Positions 8,731 through 17,410 of a stretch of 64,000 nt of DNA are shown piece by piece. The stretch is from Deltaproteobacteria bacterium (GTDB lineage Bacteria > Myxococcota > Myxococcia > Myxococcales > 40CM-4-68-19). The position numbers and the translations under genes were made by a program. The first letter of the stretch is position 1; each line of letters starts with the position of its first letter. Location of the stretch: positions 113,037 through 177,036 of the forward strand of contig VBLC01000040.1 of assembly GCA_005879315.1 (NCBI GenBank), in the 5' to 3' direction. A model generated the notes under the pieces. It was not told where the DNA came from. It saw only the letters and a list, made by a program, of their open reading frames with translations, and did not search any database.

Positions 8731-9837
8731 ATGGGCCTCTTCGTGGTCAGCGATCTGCACCTGGCCGAGCGGGCCTTGGCCTCGATGTTCCACGACGAGG
8801 AGCAGGGCCAGCGCCTCGCCGATCTGTGCGCCGAGATCGCCAAAGGCGACGACAACGAGCTCATCCTTCTCGGCGACATCTTCGACCTCACCGCCGCCCA
8901 TCCCCCCAAAGGAGTGGCCGCCTTCGGGCGGTCGCTGGAAGTTCCGCTCGAGGACAAGCCTGCCCCGCCGCTGCCGTCGATCCTGGCCGCCATCCGCGAG
9001 TACAATCCGATCGCTCTCGGCGCCCTCGAAGCGCTCGCCGGGCGCGCCAAGGTCACGCTCGTTCCCGGCAACCACGACCGTCACCTGGGGGAGGCCGGCG
9101 GGCGCGAGGCGCTCGATGCCGCGGGCCTGAAGAACGTGCAGATCGAAGCGAGCGCGGTGCGCCGCATGCTCGACAAGATCGTGGTTTTGCAGCACGGCCA
9201 CGCCTGGGATCCCTCGAACGCCACGCCGGCCGGCGGCGGCGAGGCGATGACCGCCGTGCTCCATCACGCGGTCGTCCCCTTCCTCCGCTACCTCGCCCCC
9301 CGCAGCAACGTGCGCATCGACGCCGACCGCGTGGTGGCGCTCCGTCCCGAGGAGCGGGTCATGCCGGTGCTCGAGCGCTGGCTGAAGCCGGGGGTCTTCG
9401 AGCGCTTCATCGACGCGCTCCTGGCCATTCTCGTCGCCAACCACGCGCTGTCGCGCTCGGTGGCCTGGCTGGTGACGCCGGCGGTCTTGCGATCGCGGCT
9501 GCGCGACGACGACGACCTCTGGGAGCGCGCCGGGCACAGCGCGCTCGGCGCCCTGCAGGGATCGACCCCGCTCCCCGGCCGGCCGCCGCCTCCCGACGTG
9601 CTGGTGCTGGGGCACACCCACGTCATCGACTGGGCGGTGCACGAGGGCCGGCCAGGCGTGCAGCGGCTCTACGTCAATCTGGGGACCTGGTCGGCGCGCG
9701 CCTCGGATGCGGCCGGCCCGATGGACGCGACGATGCCGACCCTGCAGCTCTCCGCCGACGCGCGGCGTTTGAGCGCGCATCTCTTCGACCTCTCCGCGAA
9801 GTGGCGGACGCTGCAGCGCTTCGAGGTGAACCGATGA
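8731..9837 (+). CDS. Calcineurin-like metallophosphoesterase
   Basis: A 368-residue dinuclear-metal phosphoesterase. All family motifs are present in order: SDLHL at the start, LLGDIFD at about residue 50, GNHDRH at about 115, a central GHAWD, and GHTHVID near residue 295. The layout resembles UDP-2,3-diacylglucosamine hydrolase (LpxH-like) enzymes, but it is about 120 residues longer and has an insert with hydrophobic segments between the GNHD and GHTH motifs. The substrate is therefore left open. The stop overlaps the start of the downstream thioesterase (ATGA). Confidence 0.82.
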   Translation: MGLFVVSDLHLAERALASMFHDEEQGQRLADLCAEIAKGDDNELILLGDIFDLTAAHPPKGVAAFGRSLEVPLEDKPAPPLPSILAAIREYNPIALGALEALAGRAKVTLVPGNHDRHLGEAGGREALDAAGLKNVQIEASAVRRMLDKIVVLQHGHAWDPSNATPAGGGEAMTAVLHHAVVPFLRYLAPRSNVRIDADRVVALRPEERVMPVLERWLKPGVFERFIDALLAILVANHALSRSVAWLVTPAVLRSRLRDDDDLWERAGHSALGALQGSTPLPGRPPPPDVLVLGHTHVIDWAVHEGRPGVQRLYVNLGTWSARASDAAGPMDATMPTLQLSADARRLSAHLFDLSAKWRTLQRFEVNR

Positions 9838-10349
9838 TCGACCGACCCAAGACCCCGCGCGCCTCGCGGGTGGTGATGACGCAGTCGGTTTTGCCAGGCG
9901 ACGGAAATCCGCTGGGGACGGCCTTCGGCGGACGGATCGCCCAGTGGATCGACATCGCCGGCGCCATCGCCTGCCAGCGCCATTGCCGCAGGCGGGTGGT
10001 CACGGCCTCGATGGACGACCTCCATTTCCTGCTGCCCATCAAGGTCGGCATGATCGTGGAGTTGCGCGCGCAGGTGAATGCCGCCTTCCGCACCTCGATG
10101 GAGGCCGGTGTGCGCATCGAGAGCGAGAGCCCCTTGACCGGCGAGCGCGCCCACGTCTGCACCGCGTACCTGACGTTCGTGGCGCAGGACGAGAGCGGCC
10201 GCGCCGTCGAGGTGCCCGCGCTGCAGATGGAAGACGACGAGGACCGCCGCCGCGCCCACGACGCCGGGGAACGCCGGGCGCTGCGGCTCGCGCGCGCGCG
10301 CATCCGCAAGGAGCGGCTGCTCTCGGAGCAGAAGGAGCGCAAGGGTTGA
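9834..10349 (+). CDS. Hotdog-fold acyl-CoA thioesterase
   Basis: A 171-residue member of the YciA/BACH-type acyl-CoA thioesterases, which split acyl-CoA to free acid and CoA. The segments TQSVLPGDGNPLGTAFGG, IAQWIDIAGAIACQRH and VVTASMDDLHFLLPI match the family: the conserved N-G-T-x-F-G-G turn, the catalytic-region Asp, and the strand after it. The C-terminal 40 residues are charged and arginine-rich. The ATG at 9834 overlaps the preceding stop, and its own stop overlaps a TTG start, so it is in the middle of a translationally coupled operon. Confidence 0.88.
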   Translation: MIDRPKTPRASRVVMTQSVLPGDGNPLGTAFGGRIAQWIDIAGAIACQRHCRRRVVTASMDDLHFLLPIKVGMIVELRAQVNAAFRTSMEAGVRIESESPLTGERAHVCTAYLTFVAQDESGRAVEVPALQMEDDEDRRRAHDAGERRALRLARARIRKERLLSEQKERKG

Positions 10350-11164
10350 GGCGCGCCTCCGCGCTGCTGCTCGCCCTCGCCGTGTCTCCTCCGGCGCTGG
10401 CTCGCGGGAAGCATCTCCCGCCGCGGGTGCGGCCCGAGGACAATCGCCGCCTCAAGGGCAACGCCAAGGCTTTCTTCAGAGCGCGCGTCGCCTTCGCCGC
10501 GCCGCATGACCGCGCCCAGCTCGAAGCAGGCGATCCGGTGCCCATCCAGCTGCGCGTGACCGGCTACGCCATCGGCGCGCTCTCGCCTGGCGGGCCGGTG
10601 CCGCACGCGCATCTCATCGTCGACAACGCGCCGGCGATGGAGATCGACGACCTGCACGCGCCACTGCAGCTCAAAGGACTCTCGCCCGGGCCGCACCTCC
10701 TGCGCGCGGTGCTGTGCCGGCCTTGGCACGAAGTGGTCAAGGCGCCCAAGGCCTTTGCCATGGTGCGCTTCTGGGTGGGGCCGAGGCTGCAAGGCAAGGA
10801 AGGCTGGGTCGCCGAGCGCGCCGCCTGGCCCGATCCGCGAAACCCCATCCTCACTTACGTGCTTCCCGTCGGGCGCGGCGAGAAGGTCGAGCTTTCAGGC
10901 GCGGCCGATCCCGCGCAGGGACCCGAGCGGCCGCTGCTCGACTTCTATCTCTCCCATGCGCACCTCGCCCGCCGCGGAGCGAAGGTGCGCGTCGTGCTCG
11001 ACAAGCGCGAGCTGCCGCTCATCACCGAATGGAAGCCGCTCACCCTGCGGCGGGCGCGCTGGGGCGCGCATCACGTCACCATCGACCTGCTCAGCAGGAA
11101 AGGGGTGCTGGTGAAGAACGCCGTCAACCGAACGCACCGCGCGTTCGAGGCGGGGGGTAGCTAG
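10346..11164 (+). CDS. Secreted protein of unknown function
   Basis: A 272-residue exported protein not assigned to a family. The TTG at 10346 overlaps the thioesterase stop and has AGGAG 8 nt upstream. It gives a classical signal peptide (MRRASALLLALAVSPPALA, cleavage after ALA). The mature part is beta-rich, with a segment PVPHAHLIVDNAPAMEIDD and a following LKGLSPGPHLLRAVLC that recall the PHAH...GxHxLxA pattern of secreted domains predicted to bind ligands or metal. No catalytic motif is evident. The stop codon lies at the outer left edge of the REP/RAYT remnant. Confidence 0.6.
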   Translation: MRRASALLLALAVSPPALARGKHLPPRVRPEDNRRLKGNAKAFFRARVAFAAPHDRAQLEAGDPVPIQLRVTGYAIGALSPGGPVPHAHLIVDNAPAMEIDDLHAPLQLKGLSPGPHLLRAVLCRPWHEVVKAPKAFAMVRFWVGPRLQGKEGWVAERAAWPDPRNPILTYVLPVGRGEKVELSGAADPAQGPERPLLDFYLSHAHLARRGAKVRVVLDKRELPLITEWKPLTLRRARWGAHHVTIDLLSRKGVLVKNAVNRTHRAFEAGGS

Positions 11165-11177
11165 TATATCTGCCCGG

Positions 11178-11325
11178 AAATTCGTTCCGTGTGGTTGAGC
11201 GATGAATGCCAGGGGTGGGTTGTAGATTGTTCCGTGATTCGGATCGAAGGCAGGACGGTCAGCTTCAGGAGCCCCAGGCTGAAGCCTGGGGCTAGAGAGG
11301 CACCAAGCCTCCTTCGGAGGCTCGA
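11178..11325. repeat. Left inverted arm with REP hairpin
   Basis: Contains the REP palindrome at 11270-11293 (half-site AGCCCCAGGCT, 2-nt loop GA, perfect complementary half) and a second hairpin at 11306-11322 (AGCCTCC-TTC-GGAGGCT). It reads as the reverse complement of the right arm, interrupted by about 30 extra bases near 11232-11262. Confidence 0.85.
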
Positions 11326-11559
11326 GCGCAGTGTTCTGATCGCTCAGCCGTTGATCTCCGCCGATCTCGAGGCAGAGCCTCATCTCATCTCGTGACTCAT
11401 CGGTTGGCGCCGGGATCCTTCTTCCGCTGGCAAGCCGGCTACGGTGCCTTCACGATCTCCACTGCTGACGTGCCGGCCGTCGAACGCTACGTTCTGGATC
11501 AGAAGCAGCAGCACGCGAGTCGGGCCCTTGAGCCAACTCTGGAACTTGCCGGTCTTTGA
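11326..11559 (+). pseudogene. C-terminal remnant of REP-associated tyrosine transposase (Y1/HUH)
   Basis: The plus-strand frame from 11326 to the TGA at 11557-11559 encodes recognisable RAYT C-terminal sequence from about 11371: GRASSHLV, then SFFRWQAGYGAFTIS, then RYVLDQKQQHASR. In RAYT/IS200-like enzymes the WQxGYGAF block is followed by the Y-x-x-x-Q helix that carries the single catalytic tyrosine; here that would be the Tyr of RYVLDQ. The N-terminal half with the HUH metal site is missing and no start codon or ribosome site is seen, so it is non-functional. The right REP arm starts immediately after its stop. Confidence 0.8.
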
Positions 11560-11674
11560 GCTTCCGCAGGAGGCTTGGTGCTCTTTTAGCCCCAGGCTTC
11601 AGCCTGGGGCTCCTGAAGGCGACAATCTACAACCCACTCCTGAGATCCATCGCCAACCAACACGGAACGAATTT
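11560..11674. repeat. Right inverted arm with REP hairpin
   Basis: Holds the REP palindrome at 11588-11611, the exact reverse complement of the one in the left arm. It continues outward through GACAATCTACAACCCACTCC to CACGGAACGAATTT, matching the left arm's outer end in reverse. It ends 13 bp from the stop codon of the rhodanese gene. Confidence 0.85.
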
Positions 11675-11687
11675 ACGGTTACGCGTA

Positions 11688-12092
11688 CTAGCCCTTCTCG
11701 ACCGGCTTGCCGGACTTCTCCCAGCCCCTGATGCCGTCCGGCATGATGTAGACGTTCTTGAATCCGAAGGAGAGCGCCGCCCGGGCGCCCTGGTGGCAGG
11801 CCAGTCACTTCCTGTCGTGACAGTAGAAGACCACCTTGCGCGAGCGGTCCTTGGGCAGGTCGGCTTCCTTCACGTCCTTGAAGCTGACCCACTTCGCGGT
11901 CGGGACGTGGCCGGCCTTCCAGTCGTCGTAGGCGTTGTTGTCGAATATGTCGATGTCGCGCTTGGCGATGAGGTCGGCAACCTCATCGACCGACAGCTCG
12001 TTGAAGCCCTCGTGCTTCGCCTCGCCGGCGCGGGCCGCAAAGGCGAGGAAGAGAACGCCGAGTGCGACGAGAGTCGTGCGGAGGATGGTCAT
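11688..12092 (-). CDS. Periplasmic rhodanese-like selenoprotein (in-frame UGA at residue 96)
   Basis: Probable exported sulfurtransferase-fold protein of 134 residues. The ATG at 12092 gives a signal peptide (MTILRTTLVALGVLFLAFA, then ARA). The rhodanese domain follows with NELSVDEVADLI, a DxR-like FDNNAYDDWKAGHVP and VVFYCHDRK. A TGA at 11807-11805 comes next; the frame then continues LACHQGARAALSFGFKNVYI, a typical rhodanese C-terminus, to a TAG at 11690-11688. Related proteins have YC-x4-C at this point: Cys91 is kept and the UGA sits on the second Cys (residue 96). A hairpin right after the UGA fits a bacterial SECIS. The alternative is a nonsense mutation (TGC to TGA), but codon use after the TGA stays normal. 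Confidence 0.8.
11771..11791 (-). promoter_or_regulatory. SECIS-like hairpin of the rhodanese gene
   Basis: On the transcript the stem AGGGCGCC pairs with GGCGCUCU over 8 bp (one G-U), closing a 5-nt loop CGGGC. The loop begins 22 nt after the UGA, so 21 nt separate them, inside the 16-37 nt window reported for bacterial SECIS elements. A G occurs within the first two loop positions, as that model requires. The same spacing and a loop beginning CGGG recur in the peroxiredoxin gene at 37506-37526. Confidence 0.65.
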
Positions 12093-12112
12093 GGGCGGGG
12101 AAGGTAATTGGC

Positions 12113-12544
12113 TCAAGTCTGCTTGTCCATGCGGATGTGGGGGATGCCGGCGTCTTGAAACACAGGACCCGTCGCGACGTATCCGGCGCGCTCGTAGAAG
12201 GGCCGCGCCTCCACCTGCGCCCAGAGACTGAACCTGCGCGCTCCGCGGCGGCGCGCCTCCTCCTCGAGAAAGGCGAGCAGCGCCCTCCCCGCCCCCCGGC
12301 CGCGGACGCCGTCGGCGATCGCCATGCGCTGGATCTTCGCCACGCCCGGCTGCTCGAAGATGAAGCGGCCCGCCCCGCAGGGCACGCCCTCCGCCAGCAC
12401 CAGGGCGTGGACCGCGTCGGAGCGGTCGTGCTCGTCGACTTCCAGCGAAGGCGGCACGCCTTGCTCCTCGACGAAGACCGCCCAGCGCAGCCTCAGGCAG
12501 AGCTGGATCTGCTCGGGCGAGTCAGCCAGCCGGACTTGAATCAT
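12113..12544 (-). CDS. GNAT-family N-acetyltransferase
   Basis: A 143-residue acetyl-CoA-dependent acyltransferase, target unknown. The fold is clear from LRLRWAVFVEEQGVP (the N-terminal helix pair typical of ElaA/YjcF-like members), the strand IQRMAIADGVRGRGAGRALL with the acetyl-CoA loop RGRGAG, and the late ARPFYERAGYVATG. The ATG at 12544 overlaps the end of the OPT transporter gene by 23 nt, so the two are probably cotranscribed. The rhodanese gene follows 20 nt after its stop. Confidence 0.87.
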   Translation of the reverse strand: MIQVRLADSPEQIQLCLRLRWAVFVEEQGVPPSLEVDEHDRSDAVHALVLAEGVPCGAGRFIFEQPGVAKIQRMAIADGVRGRGAGRALLAFLEEEARRRGARRFSLWAQVEARPFYERAGYVATGPVFQDAGIPHIRMDKQT

Positions 12545-14756
12545 CGCTCTTGAGGAGCCGCTCCGACGCCACCGCCCAGAGCACGGCGCCGAGGCCGAGG
12601 AAGAGAAGCAGCGAGACCAGATCGCTCGCGGCGAAGGCGGGGATCTTCGCGCTCACGTTGATGCGGCCGAGGAAATTGCGGGTCGTCTCGGAGAGCTGCA
12701 GGAAGGCGAGGATGGTCCCGATCACCGACGCGCCGGCGATCAGCCCCGAGGAGAAGAGGACTCCGGGGCCGCTCTCCGCCTCGGCGCCGCTCAGCTTGCG
12801 GCGCGCGGTCTTGTCGGCGACGTAGCGGACGAGGCCGCCCAGCAGGATCGGCGTCGAGGTCGAAAGCGGCAGATAGACCCCGACGGCGAAGGCGAGCGAG
12901 GAGAGCCCGCACAATTCCAGCACGACGGAGATGAAGACGCCGATGAGCACCAGTCCCCAGGGCAAGCGCTGCGTCATGATCCCTTCGATGATGAAGGACA
13001 TCAAGACCGGCTTGGGCGCGGAGAACTTGGCCTTCACCTTCTCGCCGTTGTCGCGGGTGTCGAGCTTGCCGTTGATGCCCGGATCCTCGAGGTACCGGAT
13101 GCGGCCGCTGTCGTCGACCAGGTACTTGCCGGCCGGGACCTTGCCGCGCGGCTCGCGCAGCCAGACGACGTTGTATTCGCCCCGGTCGCGGTCGGCGTCG
13201 GGGCCGCGCAGCCGCTCGCGCGTGCCGGTGTAGTCCGACTTGGCGAAGCGGATCTCGGGATAGTCGCGCCGCGCGAAGATAGTCCCCGCGTCGTTGAGCT
13301 TGAGGATGACGAAGCCGAGCAAGAGCGCGCTCGAGAGCGAGCCCACCAGGATGGCGATCTGCTGCCGCGAGGGAGTGGCGCCCACCAGGTAGCCGGTCTT
13401 GAGGTCCTGCGAGGTGGTCCCGCCGTTGGAGATGGCGATGCAAGCGATGGCGGCGATGGACAATGCGGCAACCTTGTAGGGCGGCGTGACCCAACCCAGG
13501 GCGAAGAAGATGAGCGAGGTGATGAGCAACGTCGCCACGGTCATTCCCGAGATCGGATTCGACGAGCTGCCCACCTCGCCCGTCAGGCGGGAGCTGACGG
13601 TGACGAAGAGGAAACCGAGAACGAGAATCAACAGCGATCCGAGCAGATTGATCTTGAAGCTCGGAACCAGCGCGCAGACGACCGCGATGACCAGCGAGCC
13701 TGCGCCCACGACCCAGAGAGGAATGTCGCGGTCGGTGCGCAGCGGGCCCCTCGAGCCGGCCGCGCCGGAGAGGCTCTTCATGCCGCGCATCGCCCCGCCG
13801 ACGATGGTCGGCAGCGACTTGAAGAGCGAGATGATGCCGCCCGCCGCCACTGCGCCCGCTCCGATATACAGAATGTATTGATGCCAGACGTCGTCCGGCG
13901 TCATCTCCTTGATCAAAGTCGTGGCTGGATAGATGGGCGAATCCGAATGCCGGCCGAAGAGCTTGATGGCGGGCATCAAGACCAGCGCGGAGAGGATGCC
14001 GCCCGCGCCCATGATCATCGCGATGCGCGTGCCGATGATGTAGCCGACGCCCATCAGCTCGGGGCCGACCTCGATGGAGAGGTTCCCGCCCTCGTACCAC
14101 TTGCCGAAGATCTTTTCGGGGATGTCCTTGTAGAAGCCGAACGCCTTGTACCCGAGGGCGAAGACGCCCCCCACGCCCAGGCCGGCGAAAACGGTCTTGG
14201 CGGTGGTGCCGCCGGTCTCGCCGGAGATGAGCACTTCGGCGCAGGCGGTGCCCTCGGGGTAGACCAGCGTCTTCGCTTCCTTGACGATGAGCGCACGGCG
14301 CAGCGGAATCATCATCAAGATCCCGAGCAGGCCACCCAGGACCGAGACCAGGATCACCTGGCCGATCTCGAGGTTGTATCCGAGGATGAGCAGCGCCGGC
14401 ATCGTCACGCCGACACCGAAAGCGATGCTCTCGCCCGCGCTGCCGGTGGTCTGGGTGATGTTGTTCTCGAGAATGGTCGCGCGGCGGACGCGGAAGATGC
14501 GGCTGAAGGCGCGGAAGATGGTGATCGACAGCACCGCCACCGGAATCGAGGCCGAGACGGTGAGCCCCACCTTGAGCACCAGGTACATGCTCGAGGCGCC
14601 GAAGAGCAGTCCGAGCAGCGCGCCGACGATGAGCGGCACCGGCGTCAGCTCCGGGATCTCCCGGTCGGCGGGGATGAAGGGCTGGTGCTGGTCTTCGTCG
14701 GCGGCGGCCGCGACCCGATCGGCGGTCGCGGCGCGCGCGCTGGCTGGCTGCGACAT
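12522..14756 (-). CDS. OPT-family oligopeptide/siderophore transporter (long form)
   Basis: Integral membrane transporter of 744 residues, with about 14-16 hydrophobic segments. OPT hallmarks are LGLLFGASSMYLVLKVGLTV, NITQTTGSAGESIAFG, VYPEGTACAEVL and NGGTTSQDLKTGYLVGATP. The ATG at 14756 (MSQPASARAATAD) is chosen over an upstream start at 14846 that would run into the divergent gene's promoter. A hydrophilic segment of about 100 residues (roughly 483-583, containing EYNVVWLREPRGKV) interrupts the membrane core. The second OPT protein at 54081 has only a short link there. Substrate unknown; peptides or metal chelates are typical. Confidence 0.9.
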   Translation of the reverse strand: MSQPASARAATADRVAAAADEDQHQPFIPADREIPELTPVPLIVGALLGLLFGASSMYLVLKVGLTVSASIPVAVLSITIFRAFSRIFRVRRATILENNITQTTGSAGESIAFGVGVTMPALLILGYNLEIGQVILVSVLGGLLGILMMIPLRRALIVKEAKTLVYPEGTACAEVLISGETGGTTAKTVFAGLGVGGVFALGYKAFGFYKDIPEKIFGKWYEGGNLSIEVGPELMGVGYIIGTRIAMIMGAGGILSALVLMPAIKLFGRHSDSPIYPATTLIKEMTPDDVWHQYILYIGAGAVAAGGIISLFKSLPTIVGGAMRGMKSLSGAAGSRGPLRTDRDIPLWVVGAGSLVIAVVCALVPSFKINLLGSLLILVLGFLFVTVSSRLTGEVGSSSNPISGMTVATLLITSLIFFALGWVTPPYKVAALSIAAIACIAISNGGTTSQDLKTGYLVGATPSRQQIAILVGSLSSALLLGFVILKLNDAGTIFARRDYPEIRFAKSDYTGTRERLRGPDADRDRGEYNVVWLREPRGKVPAGKYLVDDSGRIRYLEDPGINGKLDTRDNGEKVKAKFSAPKPVLMSFIIEGIMTQRLPWGLVLIGVFISVVLELCGLSSLAFAVGVYLPLSTSTPILLGGLVRYVADKTARRKLSGAEAESGPGVLFSSGLIAGASVIGTILAFLQLSETTRNFLGRINVSAKIPAFAASDLVSLLLFLGLGAVLWAVASERLLKSDDSSPAG

Positions 14757-14854
14757 CGCTCTCTCCGCGCGAAGTGCGTAGAGGTAGCACAGAGGAGCCG
14801 GTGCGGCAGGCCGTTTTTGTACAGGGGGGCGCCTTCCGTCGTACAATTTGCCGC

Positions 14855-16612
14855 GTGTTCAGCGTCCGGCTGGTGGCGCGGCCCGACCCGCGGATGGTCG
14901 AGGTGCCGCTCGAGATCGAAGCGGAGTTGCCGCGCGACTTCGAGGGCCCGGCGCTGCTCGCCTCGAGCGGCTTGCCGCGCAAGGTGAAGATCAAGGCGCC
15001 CAAGGACTCGGTCAAGCTCTCCACGGCCTATCGCGCGGACCAGCTGCTGGGCGAGATCGTCAAGGTCGCGCTGCGGGGGAGCGCCGCCGACGTGCAGAAA
15101 GCGCAGGAGGCCGCGCTGAAGTTCATCCGCACCGTGCGCGAGCGGCGCCAGGACGGCGCGACGCTGGTGGTCAAGTCGAATGGCCGCGACCGGATCGCCA
15201 TCGAGGAGCAGCTGCCCGGCGGCCGCGGGCCGCAGCTCGACCGGACGGCGGCGCTGGAGAACAGGCTCGCCGACCTGGAGGCGCGGGCGGCCATCGCGGA
15301 GGACCTGGCTGTCCGCGTGGCCGATCTGGAAGATCGCCTGGCCACGCTGCACAAGCAGCTGGCGCACACGCTCGTCTCCAGCGAAGTGGCCGGACCGGGC
15401 ATGGAGACGCGGCCCGTCCAGATCGTCGCGCGCACGCCGGGCGGGCCGCGGCGCTCGACGGCAGTGGAGGCTTTCGCCGACGGCCTGCGCGGCGAGCTGA
15501 GGGTGCGCATCGCGGGAAGCCTGACGGTCGCGGTGCGGGAGACCGAGCGCTGCGACAAGGCGGCGGCGCTGGCGGCCGAGGCCGTGCGATTTCTCGGAGC
15601 GCCGAACGACGGCACTTCCGAGCTGCTGCGGCAAGCGTCGAAGCTGGCGGCCGCGCGCCACACCGGGCTCGAGCGGTTGCAGGGCGAGGTGGACCTCTAC
15701 GACGTCGCCGACTTGCCGGTCGCCGCGCAGCTGGTGCGGCGGCTGGAGGAGTCGCCCGCGGTTCCCGACCCGGTGCCCGCGGTGGCGACGGTGGTGCAGG
15801 CCGTGGTGCAGGCAGCCAAGGGGGGCGACTGCAAGGTGCGCACACACTGGCTGCAGCGCGCCGCGGCACTCTGCGGATTCGGCCTGATCGAGCCGCGCGA
15901 AGGCGAGCCGGTCGACTCCGGCTTGCATCAGCCCATCGACCAGGGGAGCGGCGCGGTGGTGCGGCTGGCGTCGCCCGGCGTGCGGCGCAGCGATGGCAGC
16001 GTGCTGGCGCCGGCGCGCGTCCACCTCGATCCCGCGGCGCGCGAGTTGCCCCCGGAGCCGGAGGAAGCGCCCGCCTTTCCCGAGCCGATCCTGCCGCCGG
16101 AGAGAATGCCGCCCCCGCCGGTCTCGCCGCCTCCGCCCGTGCCGGAGAGCGTCTTCAGCGAGGAGGATTCCGGGCGCGAGGCCGAGGTCGACGATCCCGA
16201 CAAGACCAGGCCCATCTTCTACGAGCCGAGAGCCGCGCCGCCCCGCCCGGCCCCGCTGGAACCTCCTCCGCCTCCGGCCGACGCGCTGCACGCCGAGCCT
16301 CCTCCGCCGCCGGTCGATGAGAAGGCGAGAGCGCAGTTGCCATTCGCCGCGCCCTTCGGCGACCTGGCCGGCGGCGTCGAGATCAATCCCGACGAGGCCG
16401 CAGCTGCCGCCAACGCCGCGAGCAAGATGCCCAAGATCGTTTCGACCGATCCGGCGCACCTCGACGAAGCGCTGGCCGCGGAAGTTGCGCTCGCGGTGGA
16501 GAGCGCGGGGAGCGAACATCGGGAATGGCCGCAAGGGCAGCACACGCAGAAGTTCGACTCGCAGCCCTTCGGGCCCGACGAAGAGCCTGCCGACGAGGAA
16601 GCCGAGAAATAG
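14855..16612 (+). CDS. Hypothetical protein with coiled coil and proline-rich region
   Basis: A 585-residue protein I do not recognise. The GTG at 14855 is chosen because it starts a conserved-looking beta-rich domain ([17 protein letters not shown], about 120 residues). A short coiled coil follows at about residues 128-170 ([20 protein letters not shown]), then an alpha-helical domain of about 200 residues. The last 200 residues are low-complexity, rich in Pro, Glu and Ala ([13 protein letters not shown]). No signal peptide or membrane segment is present. The architecture suggests a cytoplasmic scaffold or adaptor; that is inference. It is divergent from the OPT gene, with 98 bp between them. 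Confidence 0.55.
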   Translation: MFSVRLVARPDPRMVEVPLEIEAELPRDFEGPALLASSGLPRKVKIKAPKDSVKLSTAYRADQLLGEIVKVALRGSAADVQKAQEAALKFIRTVRERRQDGATLVVKSNGRDRIAIEEQLPGGRGPQLDRTAALENRLADLEARAAIAEDLAVRVADLEDRLATLHKQLAHTLVSSEVAGPGMETRPVQIVARTPGGPRRSTAVEAFADGLRGELRVRIAGSLTVAVRETERCDKAAALAAEAVRFLGAPNDGTSELLRQASKLAAARHTGLERLQGEVDLYDVADLPVAAQLVRRLEESPAVPDPVPAVATVVQAVVQAAKGGDCKVRTHWLQRAAALCGFGLIEPREGEPVDSGLHQPIDQGSGAVVRLASPGVRRSDGSVLAPARVHLDPAARELPPEPEEAPAFPEPILPPERMPPPPVSPPPPVPESVFSEEDSGREAEVDDPDKTRPIFYEPRAAPPRPAPLEPPPPPADALHAEPPPPPVDEKARAQLPFAAPFGDLAGGVEINPDEAAAAANAASKMPKIVSTDPAHLDEALAAEVALAVESAGSEHREWPQGQHTQKFDSQPFGPDEEPADEEAEK

Positions 16613-16655
16613 CAGATTTGACTTCCCGGGGACGCTGGTCTATCAGGCCCGCGCG

Positions 16656-16919
16656 ATGCCACGCGACCTCGGCACCAAGTACGTCTGCTTCAAGTGCGGC
16701 ACCAAGTTCTACGACTTGAAGAAGCCCGCGCCCACCTGCCCCAAATGCGGGGCGGACCAGCGCGACGCTCCTGTGCCGAAAGGAACGGCGGCGCAGCAGC
16801 GAGCGCAGCGGGCGGCGGCGCGCGAGGTAGAGGAGGCGGAGGTTCCGGCGGCCGCGGAGACGGAGGAGGCGGCGGAAGCGGAGGAGGACGAAGCCGAAGA
16901 GGCGGCCGACGAGGAGTGA
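16656..16919 (+). CDS. FYDLN-type zinc-ribbon protein
   Basis: An 87-residue protein whose first 35 residues form a treble-type zinc ribbon: [19 protein letters not shown] followed by TCPKCG, two CxxC knuckles around the FYDL word that names the family (TIGR02300). The rest is a very acidic Glu/Ala tail, also typical. Its function is unknown; a nucleic-acid or RNA-polymerase role is often guessed. The ATG at 16656 is the first in frame with the ribbon. It is convergent with the ferredoxin gene, 19 nt away. Confidence 0.85.
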   Translation: MPRDLGTKYVCFKCGTKFYDLKKPAPTCPKCGADQRDAPVPKGTAAQQRAQRAAAREVEEAEVPAAAETEEAAEAEEDEAEEAADEE

Positions 16920-16938
16920 CCGCCGCCTGCCTGGGTCG

Positions 16939-17400
16939 TCAGGCCGCTTTTTCGACCTGGCTGTTCTTCAGCCAATCCGGGACGCGGTCCTTCCGATAGA
17001 TGAAGATCGCGTCGTAGGGGCAGGCCTTCTCGCATTCGCGGCAGCCGGTGCAGTTCTTCTCGATCACCGAGACGATGCCGAGGAAGCTGTCCGGATCCTT
17101 CACCGGCACCATCTCGAGCGCCTCGAACGGGCAGCGCTCGACGCACTTCTCGCAGCCGGTGCAGGCCTGCTCGTAGACGAAGGCGATGGGCCGCTCGTTC
17201 TTCTTCAGGAGGTGCTGCAGGTTCCCGTACTGGTCGAGGATGGCATCGGTGGGGCACACCACCCCGCAAGCGCCGCAGTCGATGCAGAGCGCCGGGTCGA
17301 TGATGTGCAGCAGCTTGCGGTCGCCCGTGATGGCGTCGGTCGGGCAGCGCTTCACGCAGGCGGTGCAGCCGATGCACGTCTCGATGATGCGAAATGCCAT
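16939..17400 (-). CDS. Polyferredoxin with four [4Fe-4S] motifs
   Basis: A 153-residue electron carrier. Four motifs CxxCxxCxxxCP are present: CIGCTACVKRCP, CIDCGACGVVCP, CTGCEKCVERCP and CTGCRECEKACP. They form two ferredoxin-like modules of two clusters each, joined by a linker of about 35 residues. The ATG at 17400 starts right at the first module (MAFRIIETC). It is last in a minus-strand run SCO1-DUF420-ferredoxin. Its partner is not evident; it could serve a soluble dehydrogenase or feed a monooxygenase such as BoxB, but no sequence feature proves either. Confidence 0.88.
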   Translation of the reverse strand: MAFRIIETCIGCTACVKRCPTDAITGDRKLLHIIDPALCIDCGACGVVCPTDAILDQYGNLQHLLKKNERPIAFVYEQACTGCEKCVERCPFEALEMVPVKDPDSFLGIVSVIEKNCTGCRECEKACPYDAIFIYRKDRVPDWLKNSQVEKAA

Positions 17401-17410
17401 GGATCGCTCT

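Larger units (their letters stand above)
11178..11674. mobile_element. Degenerate REP-associated tyrosine transposase (RAYT) element
   Basis: A 497-bp element between two gene ends. It has two long inverted arms (11178-11325 and 11560-11674), each holding an identical 24-bp REP hairpin in opposite orientation, around the C-terminal remnant of a Y1/HUH transposase. The outer ends match as AAATTCGTTCCGTGT, and the left arm has about 30 bp that the right arm lacks. Short CTAGTA/TACTAG words just outside (11161, 11686) may be chance. With most of the transposase gone it cannot move on its own. Confidence 0.8.
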
